A DNA stretch of 64,000 nt from Caenicola sp034331105 (GTDB taxonomy: Bacteria > Synergistota > Synergistia > Synergistales > Synergistaceae): the NCBI GenBank assembly GCA_034331105.1, contig JAXQGB010000011.1, positions 248,001 to 312,000 of the forward strand, read 5' to 3'. Below the pieces are notes generated by a model. The model did no database searches. It saw only the letters and a program-made list of their open reading frames with translations, and was not told the origin of the DNA. Positions 24,285 through 32,958 of this stretch are shown one piece after another; the stretch's first letter is position 1, and the number at the start of each line of letters is the position of its first letter. The translations under genes were made by a program, and so were the position numbers.

Positions 24285-24575
24285 CTACTTCTTCTTGCTG
24301 TTGACTGCTTCTTTGAGGGCCTTGCCTGCACGGAAGACGGGAACTTTCTTTGCAGGGATCTGGATGACTTTCTTGGGATCCTGAGGATTACGGCCCTGAC
24401 GAGCGGCTCTCTTCTGGACTTCAAATGTTCCAAATCCTACGATCTGGACCTTGTCTTCCTTCTTAAGGGAGCCATGGATACCAGCAAATACTGCGTCGAC
24501 AACTTCTGCGGCCTTCTTCTTAGTGATTCCTTCGACAGACTTTGCTACGGCGTTGACGAGATCTGTTTTTGTCAC
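24285..24575 (-). CDS. hup: HU family DNA-binding protein
   Basis: Small basic nucleoid protein that bends DNA. The 96-residue product has the dimerisation helices (TKTDLVNAVAKSV, KKKAAEVVDAVF), the signature GFGTFEVQKRAARQGRNPQ and the basic arm ending in FRAGKALKEAVN. The start is a GTG at 24575 chosen because AGGAGGTGG lies six bases upstream; longer in-frame readings would add a non-homologous tail. It is the usual single-gene unit with a strong promoter and its own terminator. Confidence 0.95.
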   Translation of the reverse strand: MTKTDLVNAVAKSVEGITKKKAAEVVDAVFAGIHGSLKKEDKVQIVGFGTFEVQKRAARQGRNPQDPKKVIQIPAKKVPVFRAGKALKEAVNSKKK

Positions 24576-24625
24576 CTTCTGCCACCTCCTGACAAGATTG
24601 ACACTGCTAGAGCAGTTCACTAGCA

Positions 24626-24654
24626 TTTATACCGATAAAATCCGCTCAGGTCAA
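24626..24654 (-). promoter_or_regulatory. hup promoter
   Basis: Minus-strand TTGACC (24654-24649) and TATAAA (24631-24626) with a 17-base spacer, situated just beyond the der stop. The predicted transcript has a leader of about 45 bases. Confidence 0.8.
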
Positions 24655-24673
24655 GTACTTTTGGGAAAATCGA

Positions 24674-25990
24674 CTAATTTTCCGTTCTGTTTCTCATAAA
24701 AATCTTTATTGGTACCCCCGAAAAGTCCGCCATTGATCTTAAACAGTTTTCCAGGTGGCGCTTGAAAGATTTTGAGCAGAGGTCTGAATCATTGACAAAA
24801 AAGATGAACGCCGGTGGTGCTCCGTCCGCCTGAGTGCAATAGTAAATTTTTAGGCTGTGGCCTTTTCCGTCGCCCGGCATCCTCTCAAATATGAGAGTCT
24901 CTTTGACCAGTCTGTTGAGTTCAGATGTGGGTATCCTTCTTCTCCGGTTTTCTTCGACTTTCATGATAAGAGCCGGGATCTTGGAGATGCTTCGACCCGA
25001 GTTGGCTGAAATAAAGATTTTCGGCGCATGGGAAGCGAAAGGCAGCTCGTCCTTGAGCAGTTCTGTCATCTTGTCACCGATCTTTTCTTCTCTCGGTGCA
25101 AGGTCCCACTTGTTCATGACTATTATGAGACCCTTGCCTCTTTCGAGGACCTGGCCTATAAGCCGCTTATCCTGTTCTGTTACAGGGTCCTGAGCATCAA
25201 GGAGCACAAGCGCAACATGGCACCTGTCTATCGCCTGGTATGTCCTGACGTTGGAATAGTATTCGAGGTCAGTGTTCACGCGGCTTTTGCGTCTGAGTCC
25301 CGCTGTGTCGAGAAATCTCATTTTGACTCCGTCGGTCTCTACGACCGAGTCAACTACGTCACGGGTCGTTCCGGCCATTTCGCTTACCATTGAACGCTCT
25401 TCTCCGGAAATCGCATTCAGGAGGCTTGATTTACCCACGTTGGGCCTCCCAACTATTGCGACCCTAATGTCATCTTCCTCTGATTCGACGTCGTCCGGCG
25501 GAAGTTTCGAAACTACGGCATCGAAGATCTCGTCGAAACCCGTATTATGCTCCGCGCTTGTCGCTATAACAGTATCAAAACCAAGAGAGTATGCCTCGTA
25601 GAGCATCTCATCTTCCTGTTTCTGGTTATCAAGCTTGTTCATTGCAATTATGACAGGCTTACCGCCTTTCCTGAGCTTTAGCGCGATATCCTTGTCCATC
25701 GGTGTGATGCCCTGCCTGCCGTCAAGCACAAAGATCACTGCGCTGCTCTCGTCAAGTGCCAGGTCCACCTGCTTCGCGATAAGATCCATAAAGGGATGGT
25801 CAACTTCAGACATTATTCCCCCTGTGTCAACAACGTAGAATCTTCTGCTCGCCCATTCAGCCTCACCGTAGATCCTGTCCCTGGTCACACCCGGCTGGTC
25901 GTCTACAATTGCAGCTCTCCTGCCCACCATTCTGTTAAAAATGGATGATTTGCCTACATTAGGCCTTCCAATTATTGCTATTATTGCCAT
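24674..25990 (-). CDS. der: ribosome-assembly GTPase Der (EngA)
   Basis: Double-GTPase needed for 50S subunit assembly. Two complete G domains are visible. The first has GRPNVGKSSIFNRM near residue 8, DTGG and NKLD; the second has GRPNVGKSSLLNAI near 182, DTAGL and NKWD. A C-terminal KH-like domain (about 350-438) ends in the usual SGVPIKIFMRNR. At 438 residues it is full length. It follows priA in the same direction after a 66-base spacer. Confidence 0.97.
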   Translation of the reverse strand: MAIIAIIGRPNVGKSSIFNRMVGRRAAIVDDQPGVTRDRIYGEAEWASRRFYVVDTGGIMSEVDHPFMDLIAKQVDLALDESSAVIFVLDGRQGITPMDKDIALKLRKGGKPVIIAMNKLDNQKQEDEMLYEAYSLGFDTVIATSAEHNTGFDEIFDAVVSKLPPDDVESEEDDIRVAIVGRPNVGKSSLLNAISGEERSMVSEMAGTTRDVVDSVVETDGVKMRFLDTAGLRRKSRVNTDLEYYSNVRTYQAIDRCHVALVLLDAQDPVTEQDKRLIGQVLERGKGLIIVMNKWDLAPREEKIGDKMTELLKDELPFASHAPKIFISANSGRSISKIPALIMKVEENRRRRIPTSELNRLVKETLIFERMPGDGKGHSLKIYYCTQADGAPPAFIFFVNDSDLCSKSFKRHLENCLRSMADFSGVPIKIFMRNRTEN

Positions 25991-26056
25991 TTTATTCTCC
26001 TTGCCGGCATATGGCTTCTTTTATCGTATGCCATTTGATTTTTTGTCCTCCCTGTG

Positions 26057-27847
26057 TCAGTCAAGCTTTATGCTGACCCTTGGGATCCCTGATCTGGTAT
26101 TTTTTATGTCAAAATATGGTGCAAGTATCTTCCTAAGGGCGTCAAACCTCTTTGTCCTGACCCAGATCTGGTCTGATCTCTCCTCAGACTCCCAATATTC
26201 AAAATCTCCCCGGTCAAGATGTTCTGCAAGGCCATTCCTCTTGAAAGCCGGAATGTCTATCCTGAGCATTGGCACATAGGGAGGAAGCTCCCATTCTCTG
26301 CGTTCTTTCAGCTCCCTCTCCCAGAAATACCCCCATCCGATCCCAAGAGCCTGCTGCCATGTTTTATCCGGCCTTCTGCTCTGTATAACGATTTTTCTTC
26401 TGTCAGGCTCTTTTCCCCTCCATGCGGATTCCCACATCAGAGAAAAAGCCCTTGCTTTTGCATCATACTCCTGTACCCTGGCTTCCGCATCCGCATCTAT
26501 CCAGCCAATGATCTCCGGCGAAATGTCGTCAGCAAGAGAAATAATTTTTCTCGTTCCAAGGATCAATCCTCCGCCCGGGTATTTTTTAAGTATCGATTCC
26601 CCTGAAGGCATCTTTGATCCTTCCTCATGAAAAAGGATCACATTTTTGTCCCTAAAAAAATGGCTCGCTCTTTCTTCCAGTGCCTCAAGCCCCGGTCTCT
26701 GCCCTTCAAGGAAGGGGCCGCCGCATGACGGGCACTTTTCAGGGACAGGATCTCTTTTTCCGCAGTCAAGGCATTTGAGTGATTCCGATCTTCCTTCCCA
26801 TCTCATGACTCCTCCGCATTTAGTACAGCGGACCGGCGATCCGCAGTCTTCACAGAAGATCTCGCCTGCGTAGCCCTTGCGGTCAAGGATCCAGAAAGCC
26901 CATTTTCCCTTTTCAAGCGTTTCCTTCGTCTCTCTTATAAGAGGTCTGCTGATGGGAAGAGCATCCTTTATTCCATCAAAGTCATACGAAGAAGAATCTT
27001 TCATATCTACAAATATCAGCCTTTCCCTGAGTCCGCTGCGGCTGAGGTCTTTACCGCTCTGCATAAATGCCTTTGCAGAGGGCATTCTGCCGCCGAGTAC
27101 AAGGTCGGCCCCTGAAAAACTTGCACGTGCTGCCAGTATCGTCCTGTGGTGGAATTCAGGGTATTTCTGAGTTCGCCATGCTCCGCTGTTCTCTTCGTCC
27201 ACAATTATAGTCGAGAGTCCTGATATCGGGATAAAAGATGCGGTCTGACACCCTACGGCGAACCTTATCTCGCTTTTCCTGGACCTGTTCCAAAAGTCCC
27301 ACTGTTTAGCTTTTGACAGATCCGTCCATAAGACCCCTTCATTCTTCAGTGAGTCGGGCAGTATGTCCCAGAATCTTTTTGCCGCTGATACCTCAGGAAA
27401 TACAACTATCGCTGCACGTTCTGATGCAGCGAGGATATCGCGGTATGTGTCCATTCTATGCGAGTCTCTCGACTCGTATACATATTTTACAGAAGAGGAT
27501 CTTCCGGCAGGTTCATAAACTGTCTCTTCCAGCGGTTCTCCGCTAAGGAACCTGGCCGGCAATAAGACCTTGGCAGCCATTCCGGTGCCTACGAACCAGG
27601 TCTTTCCGAACCAGCTTATCGTCCGCCACAGTTCATCCGGCAGAGGAGGGGTTTGGTCTATTACCTCTTTTATTTCTTTAAGTTCTTCCGGCCCCTTTGT
27701 CCCGGAATTATCTCCTACGATCAGCCCAACTCTGGAAGAACTTCCTAAAGGGACCCTGACCCTTGTCCCGTAAGGCAGGGCACATGTATGTGTATAAGAG
27801 AGATCAGTCCACCACGGTCCCGGGACCGCGACAGATAGTGTCTCCAT
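26057..27847 (-). CDS. priA: PriA-like primosomal protein N', helicase motifs degenerate
   Basis: PriA restarts stalled replication forks. The gene position (after coaBC) and the eight-Cys zinc module (Cys332, 335, 341, 344, 359, 362, 372, 375) identify the family. The N-terminal 3'-DNA-binding domain (1-105) and the C-terminal domain (about 500-596) are recognisable. The ATPase, however, is broken. The Walker A loop GVTGSGKT is replaced around residues 123-135 by a sequence without Gly-Lys-Thr, DEEH is DEEN (217-220), GSATP is GGRMP, and the QVAGRAGR arginine-finger motif is gone (about 470-480). At 596 residues it is shorter than the usual 730-800, mainly in the winged-helix region. It is most likely a non-helicase loader, as described for actinobacterial and Deinococcus PriA. 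The reading frame is intact. Confidence 0.85.
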   Translation of the reverse strand: METLSVAVPGPWWTDLSYTHTCALPYGTRVRVPLGSSSRVGLIVGDNSGTKGPEELKEIKEVIDQTPPLPDELWRTISWFGKTWFVGTGMAAKVLLPARFLSGEPLEETVYEPAGRSSSVKYVYESRDSHRMDTYRDILAASERAAIVVFPEVSAAKRFWDILPDSLKNEGVLWTDLSKAKQWDFWNRSRKSEIRFAVGCQTASFIPISGLSTIIVDEENSGAWRTQKYPEFHHRTILAARASFSGADLVLGGRMPSAKAFMQSGKDLSRSGLRERLIFVDMKDSSSYDFDGIKDALPISRPLIRETKETLEKGKWAFWILDRKGYAGEIFCEDCGSPVRCTKCGGVMRWEGRSESLKCLDCGKRDPVPEKCPSCGGPFLEGQRPGLEALEERASHFFRDKNVILFHEEGSKMPSGESILKKYPGGGLILGTRKIISLADDISPEIIGWIDADAEARVQEYDAKARAFSLMWESAWRGKEPDRRKIVIQSRRPDKTWQQALGIGWGYFWERELKERREWELPPYVPMLRIDIPAFKRNGLAEHLDRGDFEYWESEERSDQIWVRTKRFDALRKILAPYFDIKNTRSGIPRVSIKLD

Positions 27848-29064
27848 TATTCTTTATATTTTTTTCTGATGACAGCGTCGAGCAAAGAGTCGGCAACGTC
27901 GTCTTTTGTCCCTGAAAACTCGACCTCTGACCCGCCTTTTGTTATTATCATCAAAGAGTTTGTGTCCGATGCAAATCCGGCTCCGTTGGCGAGTACGTCA
28001 TTACAGGCTATCATGTCCAGGTTCTTCGCTATCATCTTCTTCCGGGCGTTTGCAATAAGATCCTGTGTCTCAGCTGCGAAACCTACAAGCATCTGCCCCT
28101 CTTTTTTCATCCTGCCGAGCTCTGCTGCAATATCCTTGTTCTGGACAAATGTTACAGTCAGCGGTTCACCGTCACGCCTCTTGAGCTTCTGTTTCATCTC
28201 TTCTTCCGCTCTGAAGTCACCAACAGCAGCTGCTTTGACTATGATGTCCATTTCAGGGGCTTCTTTTATGCATGCCTCGTACATCTGCTCAGCCGATACG
28301 ACATCTATAACTCTTACTCCTTCGGGACGCGGTATCGATACCGGTCCGGATACAAGAGTCACATCAGCTCCCCTGTACCATGCAGCTTTGGCTATCGCAT
28401 AGCCCATCTTTCCGCTGCTTGGGTTGCTTATATACCTTACAGGATCTATGTATTCGTGGGTGGGGCCAGCTGTTACCAGGACTTTCATGCCCTTCATGTC
28501 CTTTTTCGGAGAGAGGGCATTCCATACATATTCGTAAATCACCGAATTGTCAGGCAGCCTGCCTTTGCCCTCATAACCACATGCAAGCATTCCGCTGTCA
28601 GGGTCCACAACCGTGTGTCCCATCGCTGTGATCTTATCGATGTTGGCTTTTACAGCAGGGTTCTGGAGCATGTTCGGGTTCATTGCAGGAAAAATCACAA
28701 GAGGGTTTCTGTTGGCCAGCATCGCTGCACCCAGCAGTGTGCTGCCATCTCCCTGCGCGCATATGCGCAGGCAATTTGCCGTACATGGAGCTATGACAAA
28801 TACCTCTGCCCACTCTGTAAGAGTTATGTGAGGGATCTTCCATCCTTCTTCAGCAGAAAGAAAATCTTTTTCTCGCCAGACCTTTCTTCCCGTGAGGGTC
28901 GAAAGGACAAGAGGACTCACAAACTCTTCAGCAGAGCCTGTGAGAATTACCTCTATCTCACAGCCTTCTTTTCTCCAGCCACGAAGGATATCCGGAGCTT
29001 TATAGGCAGCTATTCCTCCCGTTACTCCGAACAGGATCCTTCTGTTATGCTTCCACGGGCTCAT
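27847..29064 (-). CDS. coaBC: bifunctional phosphopantothenoylcysteine decarboxylase / synthetase
   Basis: Second and third steps of CoA synthesis from pantothenate phosphate. The CoaC flavoprotein domain (1-185) has GVTGGIAAYKAPDILR, PAMNPNML and the active Cys in LACGYEGKGRLPD. The CoaB domain (about 190-405) has VTAGPTHEYIDPVRYISNPSSGKMG and KAAAVGDFRAEE. The ATG at 29064 overlaps the end of rpoZ by 20 bases. The stop overlaps the priA ATG by one base. Order rpoZ-coaBC-priA is as in Bacillus. Confidence 0.96.
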   Translation of the reverse strand: MSPWKHNRRILFGVTGGIAAYKAPDILRGWRKEGCEIEVILTGSAEEFVSPLVLSTLTGRKVWREKDFLSAEEGWKIPHITLTEWAEVFVIAPCTANCLRICAQGDGSTLLGAAMLANRNPLVIFPAMNPNMLQNPAVKANIDKITAMGHTVVDPDSGMLACGYEGKGRLPDNSVIYEYVWNALSPKKDMKGMKVLVTAGPTHEYIDPVRYISNPSSGKMGYAIAKAAWYRGADVTLVSGPVSIPRPEGVRVIDVVSAEQMYEACIKEAPEMDIIVKAAAVGDFRAEEEMKQKLKRRDGEPLTVTFVQNKDIAAELGRMKKEGQMLVGFAAETQDLIANARKKMIAKNLDMIACNDVLANGAGFASDTNSLMIITKGGSEVEFSGTKDDVADSLLDAVIRKKYKE

Positions 29065-29281
29065 TGGGATTCTTTTTTGGAGAGGTATCTACGAAGGAAT
29101 AATTTATCCTGCCCTGCGTCAGATCCTCTACTGCCCTCGTTATAAATTTTTCGTCATAACCGCTTATAGCTCCCTTTCTCTCGCTAAGCTGGCGAGCACG
29201 CGCGGATACGACCAGTGTCAGAATGTATTTGTTTGGAATGTCCCTGTTTTTGTAAATTTTTTCCAGATCCATGAATATCAT
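29045..29281 (-). CDS. rpoZ: RNA polymerase omega subunit
   Basis: Small assembly subunit of RNA polymerase. The 78-residue product contains the conserved NKYILTLVVSARARQLSE segment and a following helix with AVEDLTQGRI. The ATG at 29281 overlaps the gmk stop by four bases; an ATG three codons in is an alternative. It sits in the gmk-rpoZ-coaBC order. Confidence 0.94.
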   Translation of the reverse strand: MIFMDLEKIYKNRDIPNKYILTLVVSARARQLSERKGAISGYDEKFITRAVEDLTQGRINYSFVDTSPKKNPNEPVEA

Positions 29282-29844
29282 ATTGAACCCTCCCGGTATT
29301 TTTTTACAATTTTAATGAAATCATCAGCCGCTTGTTCTATTTTGTCGTTGATGATCATGTGTTCATATTCGTCCGCATGACTCATTTCCGTTTTCGCATT
29401 GCTTATCCTGAGCTTAAGCTCTTCAGGTCCCTCAGTTCCTCTCTTTTGCAGTCTTCTGACAAGCTCTTCGAATGAGGGCGGCTGGATGAATATCATTACA
29501 GCCTCAGGCATTTTTCCCTTCACCTGTGATGCTCCCTGGACATCTATCTCAAGAAGGACATCTTTGCCCTGCCCGAGAGTCTCTTCGACAATGTCTTTTC
29601 TTGTCCCGTAAAAGTGTCCATGCACATTTGCCCACTCAAGAAACCTTCCTTCACCGACCATCTTTTTGAAAGAAGGTTCATCCATGAAAACGTAGTTGAC
29701 GCCGTCTCTCTCTCCAGGCCTCGGTGCCCTGGTCGTGCATGAGACCGAATAGGCTATATTGTCCAGTTTTTCAAAGACTCTTCTGAGGACAGTCCCTTTG
29801 CCGACTCCTGCCGGTCCGGAAAGAATATAGAGCCTGCCTCTCAT
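29278..29844 (-). CDS. gmk: guanylate kinase
   Basis: Phosphorylates GMP to GDP, following the purine pathway encoded at 45-57 kb. The P-loop is LSGPAGVGKGTVLRR, the GMP-binding region is SCTTRAPRPGERDGVNYVF, and LEIDVQGASQVKG follows. The 188-residue length is typical. The ATG overlaps the remA stop by four bases. Confidence 0.97.
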   Translation of the reverse strand: MRGRLYILSGPAGVGKGTVLRRVFEKLDNIAYSVSCTTRAPRPGERDGVNYVFMDEPSFKKMVGEGRFLEWANVHGHFYGTRKDIVEETLGQGKDVLLEIDVQGASQVKGKMPEAVMIFIQPPSFEELVRRLQKRGTEGPEELKLRISNAKTEMSHADEYEHMIINDKIEQAADDFIKIVKKYREGSI

Positions 29845-30110
29845 TGTTTTTCTTCTTTACCTTCCTCACCTTCGAAACGGCCGGTTATTGTTTCAGGCTG
29901 TATTGCAGACATTATTACATGTCTGCTGTCCATTATCAGGATCGCCCTGGTCTTCCTTCCCTGTGTGACATCGACCAAAAGTCCGGCCTCCCTGGCTTCT
30001 TCCTTGAGTCTCTTTATCGGGGCAGAGGACGGGCTGATTATTGCAACTATCCTGTCCGCTACGACCATATTCCCAAATCCAACGTGCACAAGTTTGTAAT
30101 TCATCATCAT
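29841..30110 (-). CDS. remA: RemA/DUF370 family DNA-binding regulator
   Basis: In Bacillus subtilis RemA is an oligomeric DNA-binding protein activating matrix genes; in other phyla the role is not established. The 89-residue product has the nearly invariant HVGFGNMVVADRIVAIISP, APIKRL, and DVTQGRKTRAILIMDSRHVI core. Three ATG codons in a row begin the frame at 30110; the GGAG site is best placed for the second or third. It lies between yicC and gmk as in Firmicutes, so its linkage is an old one rather than a matrix-specific arrangement. Confidence 0.93.
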   Translation of the reverse strand: MMMNYKLVHVGFGNMVVADRIVAIISPSSAPIKRLKEEAREAGLLVDVTQGRKTRAILIMDSRHVIMSAIQPETITGRFEGEEGKEEKQ

Positions 30111-30998
30111 CTACTCCAGGTTCTGAATTTGTTCGCGTATCCGTTCCAGCGCAGCCTTTGAATCTACTGCAAGCCATCTTATCTCCGCGTCGGATATTTT
30201 GGAATCAAGTGTGTTGACTTCGCGGTTCATCTCCTGAACAATAAAATCAAGTTTACGTCCGGATGATTCCGCATCTTCACCTGTGGACCTGAATTTGGAT
30301 ATATGACTTTTAAGCCGGGCTATCTCCTCCGATACGTCCCACTTATCTGTCATTACCACTATTTCCTGCATCATCCTGGATTCTTCCAGCTTGCCTCCGA
30401 GAGTATCCAGCATTTCAGTTATCCTCTGCCGGGTGATCTCAAAGGCCTGGTCCCTTGCCGGAAGCCATTTCTCTTCTATTTGGGCAGAGAGCCTCTCAAG
30501 TTCTGCCAGGTGGGTGAGGACCTCTGCTTTAAGATGTTCTCCCTCTGTCTCCCTCATCTTCTGCCAGGAGCTGAGGCCCTGTTCTATCAATTCGCTGAAT
30601 GAAGCCTCCAGTTCCTCTGCTTCGGCGCTCTCTTCAAACCTGGGGATGTCAAGGACACCCGGAAGCGTGACAACGCTCTCCAGCTGAAGATCTTTTGCCT
30701 GTCCCAGCGTTCGCTGTATCTGCATCAGCTCTTCGCAGTAGGATGTCATGATATCTTTATTTATCCGGCCCATCTTGAAAGAGGAAGCCCACAGGACATC
30801 CATCCTGACTTGCACCTTGCCTCTGCGGAAGCCCTTACGGAGCTTCTGGTGGAACCATGGTTCCCAGCTTGAAAATTCCCTGGGAAGCCTGACATAGATC
30901 TCCTGGTATCTATGGTTGACGCTCGACACTTCCAGGCTTACTGTGCCCCAGGATCTCTGGATCTGTGTTCTGCTGAACCCTGTCATGCTTACATACAT
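30111..30998 (-). CDS. yicC: YicC family endoribonuclease
   Basis: A family of metal-dependent endoribonucleases involved in small-RNA and mRNA decay. The N-terminus MTGFSRTQIQ, VNHRYQEIYVRLPRE and the C-terminal EEIARLKSHISKFR...GRKLDFIVQEMNREVNTL region are conserved, with the Glu/His-rich catalytic ends preserved. The 295-residue length is standard. The stop is directly followed by the remA ATG triplets. hflX ends 27 bases upstream of its ATG. Confidence 0.93.
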   Translation of the reverse strand: MYVSMTGFSRTQIQRSWGTVSLEVSSVNHRYQEIYVRLPREFSSWEPWFHQKLRKGFRRGKVQVRMDVLWASSFKMGRINKDIMTSYCEELMQIQRTLGQAKDLQLESVVTLPGVLDIPRFEESAEAEELEASFSELIEQGLSSWQKMRETEGEHLKAEVLTHLAELERLSAQIEEKWLPARDQAFEITRQRITEMLDTLGGKLEESRMMQEIVVMTDKWDVSEEIARLKSHISKFRSTGEDAESSGRKLDFIVQEMNREVNTLDSKISDAEIRWLAVDSKAALERIREQIQNLE

Positions 30999-31025
30999 AA
31001 GATCACATCCTGTCTCTGTCCGGCT

Positions 31026-32180
31026 TTATTGAGCATGTGCAGCTTCCGGCCTGCTCTCATTGTTTTCCATAGTGTGTCTTTTCACTGCCGCAAGGAGATC
31101 CTCAAAACCTTCGCCTGTAAGTGCACAGACCTTTACGGTCTCTTCGCCTCGCGCGCGCAGTTCCATTGCTGTAAAGTCCGCTTCTGATCCGGTCTTGTCT
31201 ATCTTGTTAAGGACTACGATCCTTGGCAGATCATCTGCTTTGAGCTCTTTCAGTGTATTCAGAACTATGTCCATATTTCCTACAGGATCCTTGTCCGATG
31301 AGTCGATCACCAGCAGGAGCAGGTCGGCGCCTGACACCTCTTCAAGTGTTGCCCTGAATGCTGCCACAAGTTCAGGGGGCAGCTTGCGAATAAATCCTAC
31401 AGTGTCTGACAGCAGAAAACTTTCTCCGTCCCTGAAGCTGATCTTTCTTACTACAGTGTCAAGGGTCGAGAAAAGCTGATCTGCCGCCAATATCCCGCAA
31501 TCTTTTGAAAGAGACCTTAAGAGGGTCGATTTGCCGCTGTTCGTATAGCCTACCAGTGCGGCGGTAAAAGCTCCGTCCTTTTTGCGTCTCTCCCGTCTGT
31601 CCCTTCTTCTGTCCTTGACAGCTTCCAGGCGCGAAGTGATGCTTTTCATTCGCCTTTCGAGCTTTCTTCTGTGCCTTTCGAACTCCGTCTCTCCCGGGCC
31701 CCTCGTACCTATGCCTCCGCCTGTCCTTGACATCTGGTGGCCGAGACCTTTCAGGCTGGGTATCTCATGTCTGTACTGGGCAAGCTCAACCTGGAGTTTG
31801 GCTTCTGCGGTGTGGGCCCTGCTTTCGAATATTTTCATTATTACAAAAGCCCTGTCCCAGACAGTCATGGATGTCAGCTTCTGGAGGTTGCTTTTTTGAG
31901 TCGGGCTCAGGAAGTCATCCACAACAAGAAGCGTCGCTTCAGATTTCTGTGCGAAATCCTTTATTTCCTCTGCTTTGCCAGAACCAACAAAGCTGGCCGG
32001 GTCAGGGGTGTTCCTTTTCTGTATGACCCTCGCCATGGTCGGTATACCCAAATTTTCCAGAAGCATTACAAGCTCGTCAAGCGAAACTTCAGTATCGTCT
32101 GCATTGTTGATATCAACTCCGCAAACTATTGCTTTTTTGGGTTTTATTGAAAGATCAATTGATCTTTTCTGCCTGCTCAA
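31026..32180 (-). CDS. hflX: ribosome-associated GTPase HflX
   Basis: GTPase that splits or rescues 70S ribosomes under stress. The N-terminal domain has the family pattern DPASFVGSGKAEEI and the glycine-rich RTGGGIGTRGPGETEFE loop (about 150-165). The G domain follows with ALVGYTNSGKSTLL, DTVGFIRKLP and VVLNKID. The start is a TTG at 32180, overlapping the cmk stop (TTGA); no ATG is nearer. Its 384 residues lack the long C-terminal tail of E. coli HflX. Confidence 0.95.
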   Translation of the reverse strand: MSRQKRSIDLSIKPKKAIVCGVDINNADDTEVSLDELVMLLENLGIPTMARVIQKRNTPDPASFVGSGKAEEIKDFAQKSEATLLVVDDFLSPTQKSNLQKLTSMTVWDRAFVIMKIFESRAHTAEAKLQVELAQYRHEIPSLKGLGHQMSRTGGGIGTRGPGETEFERHRRKLERRMKSITSRLEAVKDRRRDRRERRKKDGAFTAALVGYTNSGKSTLLRSLSKDCGILAADQLFSTLDTVVRKISFRDGESFLLSDTVGFIRKLPPELVAAFRATLEEVSGADLLLLVIDSSDKDPVGNMDIVLNTLKELKADDLPRIVVLNKIDKTGSEADFTAMELRARGEETVKVCALTGEGFEDLLAAVKRHTMENNESRPEAAHAQ

Positions 32181-32860
32181 TTCTCTTTAGTATCTCCCAG
32201 TTCCCTGGCTAAACTTACTATAACGTCAGTGACTTCTTCGATAGTCATTCTTGTGCTGTCCAGTATAACGCAGCCAGTTGCGGGACGCAGGGGGGCTATT
32301 TCCCTGTTCATGTCATAGAGGTCTCTTTCGTTGACATACTTAAGTATTTCCCCATAGTCTGCTTTTTCGCCGCGGGCAAGCCTCTCCCGGTAACGGCGTT
32401 TTGCCCGTTCTTCCGCATCCGCTGTAAGGAATATCTTAAGATCAGCGTTGGGAAAAACTACAGTACCCATATCTCTGCCGTCAGCAACAAGACCATTGGA
32501 AGCCTGTTCTCTCTGCAGTCCCATAAGGGCATCCCTGACGGGCTTGAGTGCTGAATAAGACGACACTGACGCATCGACGTCCGGTGTGCGGATCTCGGCA
32601 GTTACATCGCGTCCATTGACCGACACCATGTCGTTTGATAAAGATATTGATACCCCGGTCAGGACTGCCTCTATCTTATTCGTTTCTCCGGGAGCTACAG
32701 ACCGGTCTTTTAGAAACCATGCCACTGCCCTGTAGATAGCCCCTGTATCAAGGTAGGGAAGCCCAAGTTTTTCTGCGGCGATCTTAGCTACAGTACTCTT
32801 GCCTGCCCCTGCGGGCCCATCTATCGTTATAACAAGCGGACGGACAGTTTTTTCATTCAT
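32177..32860 (-). CDS. cmk: cytidylate kinase
   Basis: Phosphorylates CMP and dCMP. The P-loop is ITIDGPAGAGKSTVAK, YLDTGAIYRAVAW is the CMP-binding segment, and VADGRDMGTVVFPNADLKIFL is diagnostic. The 227-residue length is typical. A GGGAG ribosome site precedes the ATG. It is separated from rluB by a 98-base spacer with no clear regulatory element. Confidence 0.97.
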   Translation of the reverse strand: MNEKTVRPLVITIDGPAGAGKSTVAKIAAEKLGLPYLDTGAIYRAVAWFLKDRSVAPGETNKIEAVLTGVSISLSNDMVSVNGRDVTAEIRTPDVDASVSSYSALKPVRDALMGLQREQASNGLVADGRDMGTVVFPNADLKIFLTADAEERAKRRYRERLARGEKADYGEILKYVNERDLYDMNREIAPLRPATGCVILDSTRMTIEEVTDVIVSLARELGDTKEN

Positions 32861-32958
32861 TTGAAAACTCCCTCACATGGCTGATGCCAATACAAAAACA
32901 TTCCGGGCCTGATATTTTGGACCGAAACTTTCATTTAGAGACATTCCTTAAACTCTTA

